In this document: one piece after another, positions 18,967 through 27,713 of the stretch | How positions within the stretch are numbered: the stretch's first letter is position 1 | Layout of the letters: each line of letters begins with the position of its first letter | Origin: Flavobacteriaceae bacterium | GTDB taxonomy: Bacteria; Bacteroidota; Bacteroidia; Flavobacteriales; Flavobacteriaceae | NCBI GenBank assembly: GCA_013373105.1 | Contig: JABXIJ010000008.1 | Coordinates: forward strand, 1 to 41,640 | Reading direction: 5' to 3' | DNA length: 41,640 nt | Translations under genes and position numbers: made by a program | Notes under the pieces: generated by a model | Told to the model about the DNA's origin: nothing | Databases searched by the model: none | What the model saw: only the letters and a program-made list of their open reading frames with translations

Positions 18967-18974
18967 CAAATATA
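18967..18974 (-). promoter_or_regulatory. -7 promoter element of pyrD
   Basis: The minus strand reads TATATTTG (TAnnTTTG). It directly follows the U-tract of the pheT terminator and lies 8 bases before the pyrD ATG, implying a very short leader. No -33 TTG is evident because the terminator hairpin occupies that space. Confidence 0.4.
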
Positions 18975-19000
18975 AAAAAAAGCTCCTAAAAAGGAGCTTT
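18974..19000 (-). terminator. Intrinsic terminator of pheT
   Basis: On the minus strand AGCTCC-T pairs with A-GGAGCT (18981-18987 with 18992-18998) around a four-base loop, extended by A-T pairs, and is followed by a run of seven or more T. It lies just after the pheT stop at 19004. Confidence 0.85.
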
Positions 19001-19003
19001 ATA

Positions 19004-21430
19004 TTATCTTAAAACAGCATCTAATTTGTTTTCAAATGTCTGTTGTAACTTCATCATAATCTTGTCTATTTGTTTGTCTTCTAAGGTTTTATTTTCATCT
19101 TGTAACATAAAACTTATACCATAAGACTTTTTGCCTTTAGGTAATTTATCACCTTCGTAAACATCAAATAAATCAACATCTTTTAATAATGTTCTTTCAG
19201 ATTGAAAAGCTAAATTATATACTTCTTTAAACTCAACTTTAGAATCTAATAACAATGCTAAATCTCTTTTTACAGAGGGAAATTTAGGTAAATCTGTAAT
19301 TTTTATTTTCTTGGTATTTGCTAACTTTAGTAAATTCTCCCAATTAAAATCTGCGTAAAGCACTTCTTGTTTTATACCAAATTCTTTTAAAATTGATTTT
19401 TTTATAGTACCAAAATCAACCAACTTAATTTTTCCTAAACTAAAAGAAACACCTTCATTAAAAATATCGCTTTTTGTTGGTGTTGTTTTTAGGTTTTTAA
19501 TTCCTAATCTTTCTAGCAACGTACTTATTACACCTTTTAAGTAAAAGAATTCAGAAGATCTAGACGCTTCTAACCAAGAATCTTTTGTTCTATTACCAGT
19601 TACAAAAACAGATAGATGTTTATCCTCTTGATATTTATCTGAATATTTGTGATAGGTCTTTCCAAACTCATAGAATTTTAAAGATGTGTTTTTTCTATTT
19701 ATGTTGTAAGCAACAGATTCTAATCCACTAAACAATAAAGATTGACGCATTACACCTAAATCGTTACTTAATGGATTAAGCATGTTAACATTATAATCTT
19801 CATTTAAGACTTCAGAAAATTTTAGGTATTCTGGTTTTGTTAAAGAATTAGCCATTGTTTCATTAAAACCTAAAGAACTTAAATGATTTGCTACAGAATT
19901 TTCTACAACTGTACTATTATCTTTATTAAAAGTAATAGAAGTATTTAACTTGTTTGAAAACTCAATATTATTGAAGCCATATACACGTAAAATTTCTTCT
20001 ATAATGTCTGCTTCTCTTAAAACATCTGTTCTATAAGTTGGTATTGTTAAACCTAAACCACCTTCAGTTTCACTGTTAATTTTTATTTCTAAAGAGGCAA
20101 GAATGTTTTTAATGGTATCTTTTGGAATTTCTTGACCAATAAGTCTAAAAGCATTTTCATAAGATAAGAACACCTGAAAATCTTCCATTTTTTCAGGATA
20201 AAAATCAGAAACATCTGAGGCTAATTTGCCTCCTGCATATTCCTCAATTAATAATGCAGCACGCTTTAGAGCATATTCAGTAGTGTTAATATCAATTCCT
20301 CTTTCAAATCGAAAAGAGGCATCTGTATTTAATCCATGACGTTTTGCCGTCTTTCTTATTGAAACAGGGTTAAAGTATGCACTTTCTAAGAAAATTGATG
20401 ACGTGTTTTCTGTTACACCAGAATTTAATCCTCCAAAAACACCACCTATGCATAATGGATTTGAATCTGCATCACAAATCATTATATCTTCTGAAGACAA
20501 CTCTCTTTCTACTTCATCAAGTGTGGTAAATTTAGTTCCTTCTTTTAAGGTTTTCACCTTTATTTTATTTCCTTTAATTTTTTGTGCATCAAAAGCATGA
20601 AGTGGTTGACCTAGTTCGTGTAACACATAGTTAGTGATGTCTACAATATTGTTTTTAGGTGTTAACCCAATTGCTTTTAATCTATTCTGAATCCACTCAG
20701 GTGAATCTTTTACAGTTACATCTGTTATACTAATTCCACAATAACGTGGAGCTAGGTCTTTATCTTCTACTTCAACATCTATACGTAAAGTTCGTTCATC
20801 AACATGAAAGTCGCTAACTGAAGGGGAAATAAGTTCTTTTTGTATTTCTTTTTGTAACAAACCAGCTCTTAAGTCTCTTGCTACACCAAAATGGCTCATT
20901 GCATCTGATCTATTTGGTGTTAAACCAATTTCAAAAACATAATCAGTTTCTATATTGAAAACTTCTGCTGCAGGTGTGCCAACTTTTAGTTTTTTGTCTA
21001 AAACCATTATTCCATCATGATCTGAGCCTAAACCAAGTTCGTCCTCTGCGCAAATCATACCATTACTTTCCTCACCTCTAATTTTACCTTTCTTTATTTT
21101 AAAGCCTTCTCCATTAGCATCATAAAGCATGGTACCAACTGTTGCAACTGGAACTTTTTGACCAGCAGCCACATTAGGTGCACCACAAACTATTTGTACT
21201 GGATTTTCTTTACCAATATCTACAGTAGTCACTTTTAATCGATCTGCATTTGAGTGTTTTACGCAAGTTAATACTTCGCCTACTACTACTCCTTTTAAAC
21301 TTCCTTTTACAGATTCTATCTTTTCAATTCCTTCTACTTCAAGGCCTAAATCAGTTAATAACTCTCCTACTTTAGTTGCTTCCCAATCAATTGTTAAGAA
21401 TTGTTGTAACCAATTGTATGAAATTTTCAT
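19004..21430 (-). CDS. pheT: Phenylalanine-tRNA ligase, beta subunit
   Basis: 808 residues, full length for bacterial PheT. Domains in order: the tRNA-binding OB fold (about 40-150, VVVGEVLTCVKHSNADRLKV), the B5 and B3/B4 editing domains (LTPNRSDAMSHFGVARDL and DITNYVLHELGQPLHAFDA), the catalytic-like core (ADIIEEILRVYGFNNI), and the C-terminal anticodon-binding domain (FPSVKRDLALLLD). Together with PheS it forms the alpha2-beta2 synthetase that charges tRNA-Phe. pheS is not adjacent, as is often seen in Bacteroidota. A TAATTTTG promoter element lies upstream and an intrinsic terminator follows. Confidence 0.96.
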   Translation of the reverse strand: MKISYNWLQQFLTIDWEATKVGELLTDLGLEVEGIEKIESVKGSLKGVVVGEVLTCVKHSNADRLKVTTVDIGKENPVQIVCGAPNVAAGQKVPVATVGTMLYDANGEGFKIKKGKIRGEESNGMICAEDELGLGSDHDGIMVLDKKLKVGTPAAEVFNIETDYVFEIGLTPNRSDAMSHFGVARDLRAGLLQKEIQKELISPSVSDFHVDERTLRIDVEVEDKDLAPRYCGISITDVTVKDSPEWIQNRLKAIGLTPKNNIVDITNYVLHELGQPLHAFDAQKIKGNKIKVKTLKEGTKFTTLDEVERELSSEDIMICDADSNPLCIGGVFGGLNSGVTENTSSIFLESAYFNPVSIRKTAKRHGLNTDASFRFERGIDINTTEYALKRAALLIEEYAGGKLASDVSDFYPEKMEDFQVFLSYENAFRLIGQEIPKDTIKNILASLEIKINSETEGGLGLTIPTYRTDVLREADIIEEILRVYGFNNIEFSNKLNTSITFNKDNSTVVENSVANHLSSLGFNETMANSLTKPEYLKFSEVLNEDYNVNMLNPLSNDLGVMRQSLLFSGLESVAYNINRKNTSLKFYEFGKTYHKYSDKYQEDKHLSVFVTGNRTKDSWLEASRSSEFFYLKGVISTLLERLGIKNLKTTPTKSDIFNEGVSFSLGKIKLVDFGTIKKSILKEFGIKQEVLYADFNWENLLKLANTKKIKITDLPKFPSVKRDLALLLDSKVEFKEVYNLAFQSERTLLKDVDLFDVYEGDKLPKGKKSYGISFMLQDENKTLEDKQIDKIMMKLQQTFENKLDAVLR

Positions 21431-21456
21431 ATACTATTTTTGAAATTTTTCAGCAG

Positions 21457-21464
21457 CAAAATTA
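21457..21464 (-). promoter_or_regulatory. -7 promoter element of pheT
   Basis: The minus strand reads TAATTTTG (TAnnTTTG), 27 bases before the pheT ATG. No -33 TTG at standard spacing is visible. Confidence 0.45.
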
Positions 21465-21510
21465 ACTATTTTTACCTATTTTATTACATATTTAATGTAA
21501 GTATTTATTG

Positions 21511-21518
21511 TAAATTTG
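21511..21518 (+). promoter_or_regulatory. -7 promoter element of the TlpA-like lipoprotein gene
   Basis: TAAATTTG matches TAnnTTTG exactly, 23 bases before the ATG at 21541. It is divergent from the pheT element 47 bases away. Confidence 0.45.
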
Positions 21519-21540
21519 AAATCTTTATAATTCGAATATT

Positions 21541-22749
21541 ATGAGATATTATATTTTAGCTTTTTTATCAATTTTGTTTTTTTCTTGTCAAAAAAGTGAA
21601 GAATTAAAATTATCAAAAGGACTATATAAAGCTGTATTAGAAGGAAAAGATAAGGTTCAAATGCCTTTTATGTTTGAGGTAAAAAACGACAGTTTACTTA
21701 CCATCTACAATGCTGAAGAAAAAATTGATGTAGATGAAATTACTTATTTTAAAGACTCAGTTAAAATACAAACTCCTGTATTTGAAGCTTATATAACTGC
21801 AAAAATCACTAACGATACTCTAATTGGAAATTATTTTAAACCAAGTATGAATAGAGTTGTGCCTTTTAAAGCATTTAAAAACAATTTTCGTTTTGAGTTT
21901 AAGAATAAACCAACAATGAATATTACTGGTAATTGGGAAACTGTTTTTAATGAAAATAATGAAACTGAACGTTATATAGCAAAGGGTATTTTTAAGCAAA
22001 AAGGGAATATTGTAACAGGAACTTTTAGGACGCCAACTGGAGATTATAGGTTTTTAGAAGGTAATATAGATGGTGATTCATTAAAGCTTTCAACTTTTGA
22101 TGGTGCACATACTTTTTTATTTAAAGCAAAAATTACTGATAGTATTATGAATGGTTTATTTTACTCTGGTAATCATTCTAAAGAATATTTTACAGCAAAA
22201 TTTAACAATAACTACAAACTGCCTAACTCAGATAATACCACTTATATAAAAAGAGGTTATAACTCATTTAATTTTTCATTTACAGATACAAGAGGTAGAT
22301 TAATTTCAAGTAGTGATCCTGAATTTGATAATAAAATAACCATAGTTCAAATAATGGGAACTTGGTGTCCAAATTGCTTAGATGAAAGTAAATATCTTGC
22401 TAATTATTATAAAAAAAATAAGAGAGATGTTGCTATTGTTGCATTAGCTTTTGAAATTGGAAAAACTAGAGAAAAAGCATATAAGCAAATTAATAGATTT
22501 AAAGATAAAGTAAAGGTGACTTATCCAGTTTTATTGGCACAATATAATAATGAAGAAAGTAAACAAAAAGCTTCAGGAAAACTCCCAATGTTAAATGGCA
22601 TAAAATCATTTCCAACTACTATTTTTATAGATAAAAATAAAAAAGTTAGAAAAATTGTAACAGGATTTAATGGTCCAGCAACTGGTGAGAAATACGAAGA
22701 ATTTAAATCAGAATTTGAGAGTTTTGTAGAGAAGTTAATTCAAGAATAA
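21541..22749 (+). CDS. TlpA-like thiol-disulfide oxidoreductase lipoprotein
   Basis: 402 residues. A lipoprotein signal peptide ends at ILFFSC with lipidated C16. The middle region (20-225) is beta-rich with repeated lipocalin-like segments (NITGNWETVF, IVTGTFRTPTGDY). The C-terminal thioredoxin/AhpC-TSA fold has the active site IMGTWCPNC (C276, C279) and the cis-proline loop KSFPTTIFIDK. It should reduce or shuffle disulfides of envelope proteins, anchored to a membrane on the periplasmic side. The gene is followed after 6 bases by the LTA-synthase-like sulfatase gene, so the two form a likely operon. Confidence 0.88.
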   Translation: MRYYILAFLSILFFSCQKSEELKLSKGLYKAVLEGKDKVQMPFMFEVKNDSLLTIYNAEEKIDVDEITYFKDSVKIQTPVFEAYITAKITNDTLIGNYFKPSMNRVVPFKAFKNNFRFEFKNKPTMNITGNWETVFNENNETERYIAKGIFKQKGNIVTGTFRTPTGDYRFLEGNIDGDSLKLSTFDGAHTFLFKAKITDSIMNGLFYSGNHSKEYFTAKFNNNYKLPNSDNTTYIKRGYNSFNFSFTDTRGRLISSSDPEFDNKITIVQIMGTWCPNCLDESKYLANYYKKNKRDVAIVALAFEIGKTREKAYKQINRFKDKVKVTYPVLLAQYNNEESKQKASGKLPMLNGIKSFPTTIFIDKNKKVRKIVTGFNGPATGEKYEEFKSEFESFVEKLIQE

Positions 22750-22755
22750 AGCATT

Positions 22756-24756
22756 GTGAAAAAAATACCCAATTACATAAAATACATTTTTACAAATTTT
22801 TTAGTTTTAATTTTATTCAACTTTATTTTTAGAGTTTTATTCTATAATTTCTTTTCAGAATTAGAAGCAGCAACTACTCCTGAAATACAAAAGGCTTTTG
22901 GTCTAGGCTTGCGTTTTGACATAAAACTTGCTGCCATTATATTATTTCCAGTAGCCTTATTAGTTCTTATTACAAATTATAAGTTTTTTAAGAAAAGAGT
23001 ATTTCTAACAATATCTAAAATATATTTTATTACAGCCTATTTGATAATTACTCTCTTTTATGTCTTTGATTTTGGTTATTACAATTATTTATCAATTAGA
23101 TTAGACGCAGCATCATTACGTTTTATTGAAGACTTAAAAATATCTGCTCAAGTTTTATGGGAAAGTTATCCAGTAATAAAAGGACTTATTGCTTTAATTA
23201 TTTTAGGTTATTTAATATCTAAGCTTATTAATTTTTTAAATAATTATTATAAAAATTCACAAAAAGAGATAAATAACAAAATCAAAACAGTATTTTTTAT
23301 TCCTACTTTTTTATTGCTTTCATTTGCAATATATAACAGTATTACACATTATCCATTAAGATGGAGCGAAGCATTCTTTTCTAAAAACAATAAAGTAAAT
23401 CAATTTGCATTAAATCCAATTCTATATTTTTTTGACAGTTTTGCGTTTAGAAGTGAAGCAGTTAATATGACTGAGTTTAAAAAATTTTATCCTGTAATTG
23501 CAAAAGATTTAAATTTAAAAACTAATAAAGTTGATTTCTCAAGAAAAGTAACTTTTAATGATTCTTTAGTTGAAAAACCAAATGTTGTATTTGTTATGCT
23601 AGAATCTGTTGGTGTAAAAGGGTTAAGCTATTTTGGGAACCCAATAAACTCTACACCACATATAGATTCTATTTTAAAAAATAGTTTGCGTTTTTCAAAT
23701 TTCTTTGTACATAAATCTGGTACTGCAGCTAGTGTTTTTAGTAGTGTTACAGGGTTACCAGATATAGATGACATTAATACTGCTTCTAGAAACCCAATGA
23801 TAATAGATCAACGTGTTTTATTTGATCAATTTAAAGGATATGAAAAGTTGTATTTTCTTGGAGGTAGTGCTAATTGGGCAAATATAAGAGGTGTTTTTCA
23901 AGCTAATATTAATAAACTTAAAATATTTGAAGAAGGCAGTTATGAAACTGAAAATAGAGCTGATGTTTGGGGAATAGATGATTATGAATTATTTAAAGAA
24001 TCTGATAAAGAATTAAAAAAACTTAATGATGCTAATAAACCTTTTGTAGCATACATTCAAACAGCTAGCAATCATATGCCTTTTACTGTGCCTGATAAAA
24101 AAGAGACATATATACCATTAAAAGAAGATAATATTTCAGATAATTTATTAGAAAAATCTGGTTTCAAATCTCTTGAACAATTAAATGCTTTACGTTATTT
24201 AGATTTTAATGTTGCAAAATTCTTAGAAAGAGCTAAAATATCTGGATATTATAACAATACTGTTTTTGTATTCTTTGGAGATCATAACACATTAATGAAT
24301 AGAACTGAAAACTATACAAATGAGCATGATTTAAATATTAATCTACAACACGTACCGTTTTTTATTCATGCTCCAAAGTATGTTAATAATAAAGAAATAA
24401 GCTACAATGGTAAACTTATAGATATGTTTCCTACAGTTATGAGTCTGTTAAAAATGAATTATACTAATTATACTTTAGGAAGAGATTTATTAGATAGTTT
24501 AAATTACAAAAACCCTTCTTCATTTGTCTATTTAAAAATGAAAGGAGAACCAACTGTTGGTATTTTACAAGACAGTTTGTATTATTCTAAAACAAAAATT
24601 ACAAACACTACAGGTTTGTATAACTTAAAGAATAAAACATTAAATAATTTAGAAGAAAAGTATCCTTATAAAGCCAAACAAATGGATAGTTTATTAAATG
24701 CTTATTACCACGCTACCAAATACTTATACTTCAATAATAAAAAGTCAAATAAATGA
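22756..24756 (+). CDS. LTA-synthase-like membrane sulfatase/phosphotransferase
   Basis: 666 residues, starting with GTG at 22756. About five N-terminal transmembrane helices (11-32, 55-73, 86-106, 140-160, 178-195) precede a large extracytoplasmic sulfatase-fold domain from about residue 272. That domain has PNVVFVMLESVG (metal ligand E283), the likely Thr nucleophile in HKSGTAASVFSS (T323), VWGIDDYELF, and the metal-binding FFGDHNTLM. The layout matches LtaS and related phosphoglycerol or phosphoethanolamine transferases. In a Gram-negative the product is probably a modified envelope glycan or lipid, not lipoteichoic acid; that is inference. It ends in TGA and overlaps the convergent PAP2 gene by 12 bases. 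Confidence 0.87.
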   Translation: MKKIPNYIKYIFTNFLVLILFNFIFRVLFYNFFSELEAATTPEIQKAFGLGLRFDIKLAAIILFPVALLVLITNYKFFKKRVFLTISKIYFITAYLIITLFYVFDFGYYNYLSIRLDAASLRFIEDLKISAQVLWESYPVIKGLIALIILGYLISKLINFLNNYYKNSQKEINNKIKTVFFIPTFLLLSFAIYNSITHYPLRWSEAFFSKNNKVNQFALNPILYFFDSFAFRSEAVNMTEFKKFYPVIAKDLNLKTNKVDFSRKVTFNDSLVEKPNVVFVMLESVGVKGLSYFGNPINSTPHIDSILKNSLRFSNFFVHKSGTAASVFSSVTGLPDIDDINTASRNPMIIDQRVLFDQFKGYEKLYFLGGSANWANIRGVFQANINKLKIFEEGSYETENRADVWGIDDYELFKESDKELKKLNDANKPFVAYIQTASNHMPFTVPDKKETYIPLKEDNISDNLLEKSGFKSLEQLNALRYLDFNVAKFLERAKISGYYNNTVFVFFGDHNTLMNRTENYTNEHDLNINLQHVPFFIHAPKYVNNKEISYNGKLIDMFPTVMSLLKMNYTNYTLGRDLLDSLNYKNPSSFVYLKMKGEPTVGILQDSLYYSKTKITNTTGLYNLKNKTLNNLEEKYPYKAKQMDSLLNAYYHATKYLYFNNKKSNK

Positions 24757-25320
24757 TTTTTTATCTATTTTCTTATAGATTGAAAAGTATATAAAAGCAA
24801 GTAAAAAGCCTGTTAATACACCAACTAAAATGTCTAATGGAAAATGAACTCCTAAATACAATCTAGAGTAAGAAAACAATAATGGATATATTAATAGCCA
24901 TAAAATTGGTTTACCAAAACTCTTTTTTAGTAACAAAATAACATAAACTGTAAAAAAAGTTGATGTTGTTGCATGTCCAGAAATAAAACTCTTGCTTTGA
25001 GGATTAATTAATGTACGCAACTTATTCATAATCTCAGGATCGTTATTAGGTCTTAATCTTCCTACTGAGTCTTTAATTAAGTTTACAAATTGATCTGAAA
25101 AAGCAACTAAAAGTATTATAGATAAAATCATAAAAGCACCATGTTTCCAACCATAGCTTTTTATAATTAAATAAAAAATAAAAATGAACAATGGAGTCCA
25201 GTAAAATTGATTAGTAATTACTAACCAAATAGAATCCCATTGTTCACTTCCTAAATTGTTTAAAAAAACAAGTAAATTTTTGTCTAATTGTATTAAATTA
25301 TCTAACAAATTATTTACCAA
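24745..25320 (-). CDS. PAP2-superfamily membrane phosphatase
   Basis: 191 residues, five to six transmembrane helices. The three PAP2 signature blocks are present: KDSVGRLRP (about 83-91), SGHATTS (about 114-120) and SRLYLGVHFPLD (about 152-163), giving the two catalytic histidines and phosphate-binding arginines. Members dephosphorylate undecaprenyl diphosphate, phosphatidylglycerol-phosphate or lipid A. It is last in the nrnA-gldI-PPIase operon (11-base overlap with the preceding gene). Its stop, TGA, lies inside the end of the convergent LTA-synthase-like gene. A functional link to that lipid-head-group enzyme is plausible but unproven. Confidence 0.9.
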   Translation of the reverse strand: MVNNLLDNLIQLDKNLLVFLNNLGSEQWDSIWLVITNQFYWTPLFIFIFYLIIKSYGWKHGAFMILSIILLVAFSDQFVNLIKDSVGRLRPNNDPEIMNKLRTLINPQSKSFISGHATTSTFFTVYVILLLKKSFGKPILWLLIYPLLFSYSRLYLGVHFPLDILVGVLTGFLLAFIYFSIYKKIDKKSFI

Positions 25321-26467
25321 TTTCTATTATTTCTATTTCAAAAACTAAATCAGATTTAGCTGGAAAAGGGCCATAAGCAGCTTCTCCAAAACCTATATAA
25401 TAAGGTATGAATAAAAGTGCTTTTTCACCTTCTCTCATCATTGCTGCACCTTCTTTAAAACCAGTAATCATTGGTCTTTGTGCGTCATTTAACTGAAATA
25501 CAAATGGTTGATTATCATTTAATGTAGATTGTATTTTTTTTCCATCTGCAGTGTATAATGTAAAATGCGCTTTTATTGGTTTATTATCTGGTACTTTTTT
25601 TCCTTTTGCATTCTTTTTTAACAACAAAAAGCGCAACCCAGAATCTGTTTTAGCTGCATTAGGTTCATTCATTTTAAGCAAAAACTTAGCTTTATCTGCT
25701 AAATATTTTGAGTATCTGGCTGCTTCTAAATCTGCTTCTTGCTTTTTACGCTCTCTAGTTAACTTGTTGAATTTTAAAATTTCGTTGTTAAAAACTTCCT
25801 CTGCATTAAAAGATTTTGCTTTACTACCAACTCTAACAATTTCCACTTTTAAGATTGTATCTTTTTGTTGAATAGAATTTACAGTAACCATTCTTAAGGA
25901 ATCAATTGTTTTTTCAAGCTTTGTTAAGTCTTTAATTTTTGCTTTTAACTCTTTTAATTGTATAGAGTTTACAACTGTTTTTCCAAAAACTGAATGTTTA
26001 CCATCTAAATGAGGAATTGCTTTATGGGTAATAAAAAACTGACTTCCATTAGAATCTGGCCCTGGATTTGCCATAGATAATATTCCAGCATCATCATGTG
26101 TGTAAATCAATGCTCCTTTATCATCTTTTGGAAATTCATCTCCAAAAGCATAACCTGGTCCTCCTCTACCATTAGCTAAAGGATCTCCTCCTTGAATAAT
26201 GAAATTATCTACAACTCTATGAAAAGTTAAACCATCAAAATAGTTTTTACCTTGTAAAGAATCTGTAACACGTGTACTTGTTCCTTCTGCTAGTGAAACA
26301 AAACTTGCAACTGTCATAGGAACTTTATCTGCATAAAGTTCTAATAAAATACTTCCTTTATTGGTTTCAATATCAGCATAGATACCTTCAGGCAAATTTT
26401 TATATTTTTCTGGCGTACAACTAATTACCAAGAAGGCAAAAAGTAAAAAAGATATATATTTTTTCAT
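25310..26467 (-). CDS. Dual peptidyl-prolyl isomerase: cyclophilin fused to FKBP, lipoprotein
   Basis: 385 residues. A lipoprotein signal ends at FLVISC (C17). A cyclophilin domain follows (about 30-215), with FDGLTFHRVVDNFIIQGGDP (catalytic Arg), GILSMANPGPDSNGSQFFIT and HLDGKHSVFGK. A charged, probably coiled-coil linker (about 218-265) leads to a C-terminal FKBP domain (about 275-385) with ITGFKEGAAMMREGEKALLFIPYYIGFGEAAYG-type blocks. Two unrelated isomerase folds in one envelope lipoprotein imply a chaperone for outer-membrane or secreted proteins. It follows the FKBP gene with no spacer (TAA then ATG) and overlaps the PAP2 gene. Confidence 0.92.
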   Translation of the reverse strand: MKKYISFLLFAFLVISCTPEKYKNLPEGIYADIETNKGSILLELYADKVPMTVASFVSLAEGTSTRVTDSLQGKNYFDGLTFHRVVDNFIIQGGDPLANGRGGPGYAFGDEFPKDDKGALIYTHDDAGILSMANPGPDSNGSQFFITHKAIPHLDGKHSVFGKTVVNSIQLKELKAKIKDLTKLEKTIDSLRMVTVNSIQQKDTILKVEIVRVGSKAKSFNAEEVFNNEILKFNKLTRERKKQEADLEAARYSKYLADKAKFLLKMNEPNAAKTDSGLRFLLLKKNAKGKKVPDNKPIKAHFTLYTADGKKIQSTLNDNQPFVFQLNDAQRPMITGFKEGAAMMREGEKALLFIPYYIGFGEAAYGPFPAKSDLVFEIEIIEIGK

Positions 26468-27175
26468 TTATTCTTCTTGAATTTCTAGTAATTCAACTTC
26501 AAAAACTAAAGTTGTATATGGTTTAATTATTGCACTTCTTTGTCTAATTCCATAACCTAAATCATAAGGAATAAAAAACTTATATTTTGCACCTTCATTC
26601 ATTAATAATAAGCCTTCATTAAACCCTTTAACAAATACATTTGCTTTAGAAACGTAAGGTGTTCCTCTTTCTACAGTACTATCAAATACATCACCATTTA
26701 TATTTGTACCATGATAATTAATTTTAATTTTACTTGTTGGTTTTGGTTTTTTACCTGTTCCTTCTTTAATTACTTTGTATTGTAAACCACTTTTGGTAGT
26801 TATTACCCCTTCTTTCTTTTTATTTTCTTCTAAAAACTTTTCGTTTGCAACTTTAAATTCAGCAAAATTTTTCTCTGCTATAGCTTCTTGTCTTTTTTCT
26901 AATTGTTTTTGAAAATACCTAGTAATAAATACTGAAATATCTTTATTTTCTATTAATAAATTTGTTGAGTCTGCTGCATTTTTAAACCCTTGCAAGAATA
27001 AGTTATAATCTGCGTATTTAAAATTTTGTTTAATTTTATATGCCATATCCATTCCTAGAGCATAACTTACAGAATCTATTTCTGTTTCTAAACTCTTAAC
27101 ATCTCCTGATGAATTTTGACATGAATTAAGTGATATAATCACTGCAAAAACTGTAAAACATTTTAATAATCTCAT
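26468..27175 (-). CDS. FKBP-type peptidyl-prolyl isomerase, lipoprotein
   Basis: 235 residues. The lipoprotein signal ends at SLNSC (C19). An N-terminal FKBP_N helical dimerisation domain (about 30-125: VSYALGMDMAYKIKQNF) precedes the FKBP domain (about 130-235), with GLQYKVIKEGTGKKP, GDVFDSTVERGTPY, VKGFNEGLLLMNEGAKYKFFIP and LGYG. This is the FkpA/Mip layout: a V-shaped dimer acting as a periplasmic foldase. It is the middle gene of the isomerase operon, 7 bases after gldI and directly abutting the cyclophilin-FKBP gene. Confidence 0.92.
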   Translation of the reverse strand: MRLLKCFTVFAVIISLNSCQNSSGDVKSLETEIDSVSYALGMDMAYKIKQNFKYADYNLFLQGFKNAADSTNLLIENKDISVFITRYFQKQLEKRQEAIAEKNFAEFKVANEKFLEENKKKEGVITTKSGLQYKVIKEGTGKKPKPTSKIKINYHGTNINGDVFDSTVERGTPYVSKANVFVKGFNEGLLLMNEGAKYKFFIPYDLGYGIRQRSAIIKPYTTLVFEVELLEIQEE

Positions 27176-27182
27176 TTTATTT

Positions 27183-27713
27183 TTATTTTATATTTAATAA
27201 TGTTACTGTACTTTTTATTGAAGTATTAATTCCTATTTTATTACCATCTCCAGTTATACCAAAAGCTGTATAAGAAGGTAATACAAATGTAATAGTTTCT
27301 CCTGTTTTCATCAACTTTATTCCTCTTTGTAATCCAGAAATAAAATCTTCTTTATCTACCTTGTACGTTAACAAGCCTAATTCTTGTTCAGAGTAAATTA
27401 AGTTATCTTTCAAGTCTTTTATATTGTACTTAATTTCAACTACATCACTTTCTTTTGGGGTTGCTAATTCCTCATTAACCTGCTTTTCATAAGTATACCA
27501 AAAACCATATTGAGATTTAATATATGTTCTTGTAGAATCGTTTTCAATCAATACTTTTATCTTATCATCTTCTACTTTATTCAACTTTTTTAACTCTTTT
27601 GTGGTATAACTAAAAATTGTTGTAGATGGTTTTGGCGCAATTGGTCTTCTTGGTTTATTATTAACACAAGAAAACATTACAAGTAATAGTATTAATACTA
27701 AACTATTCTTCAT
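27183..27713 (-). CDS. gldI: Gliding-motility-associated FKBP-like lipoprotein GldI
   Basis: 176 residues. The lipoprotein signal ends at VMFSC (C16). A GldI-type N-terminal region (FWYTYEKQ, about 72-79) is followed by an FKBP-like domain with FISGLQRGIKLMKTGETITF and LPSYTAFG. GldI is required for gliding motility and probably helps fold components of the type IX secretion and gliding machinery in Flavobacterium. Some catalytic FKBP residues differ from canonical FKBPs, as is usual in this subfamily. It overlaps the end of the DHH phosphoesterase gene by 11 bases and leads the run of isomerase genes. Confidence 0.9.
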   Translation of the reverse strand: MKNSLVLILLLVMFSCVNNKPRRPIAPKPSTTIFSYTTKELKKLNKVEDDKIKVLIENDSTRTYIKSQYGFWYTYEKQVNEELATPKESDVVEIKYNIKDLKDNLIYSEQELGLLTYKVDKEDFISGLQRGIKLMKTGETITFVLPSYTAFGITGDGNKIGINTSIKSTVTLLNIK

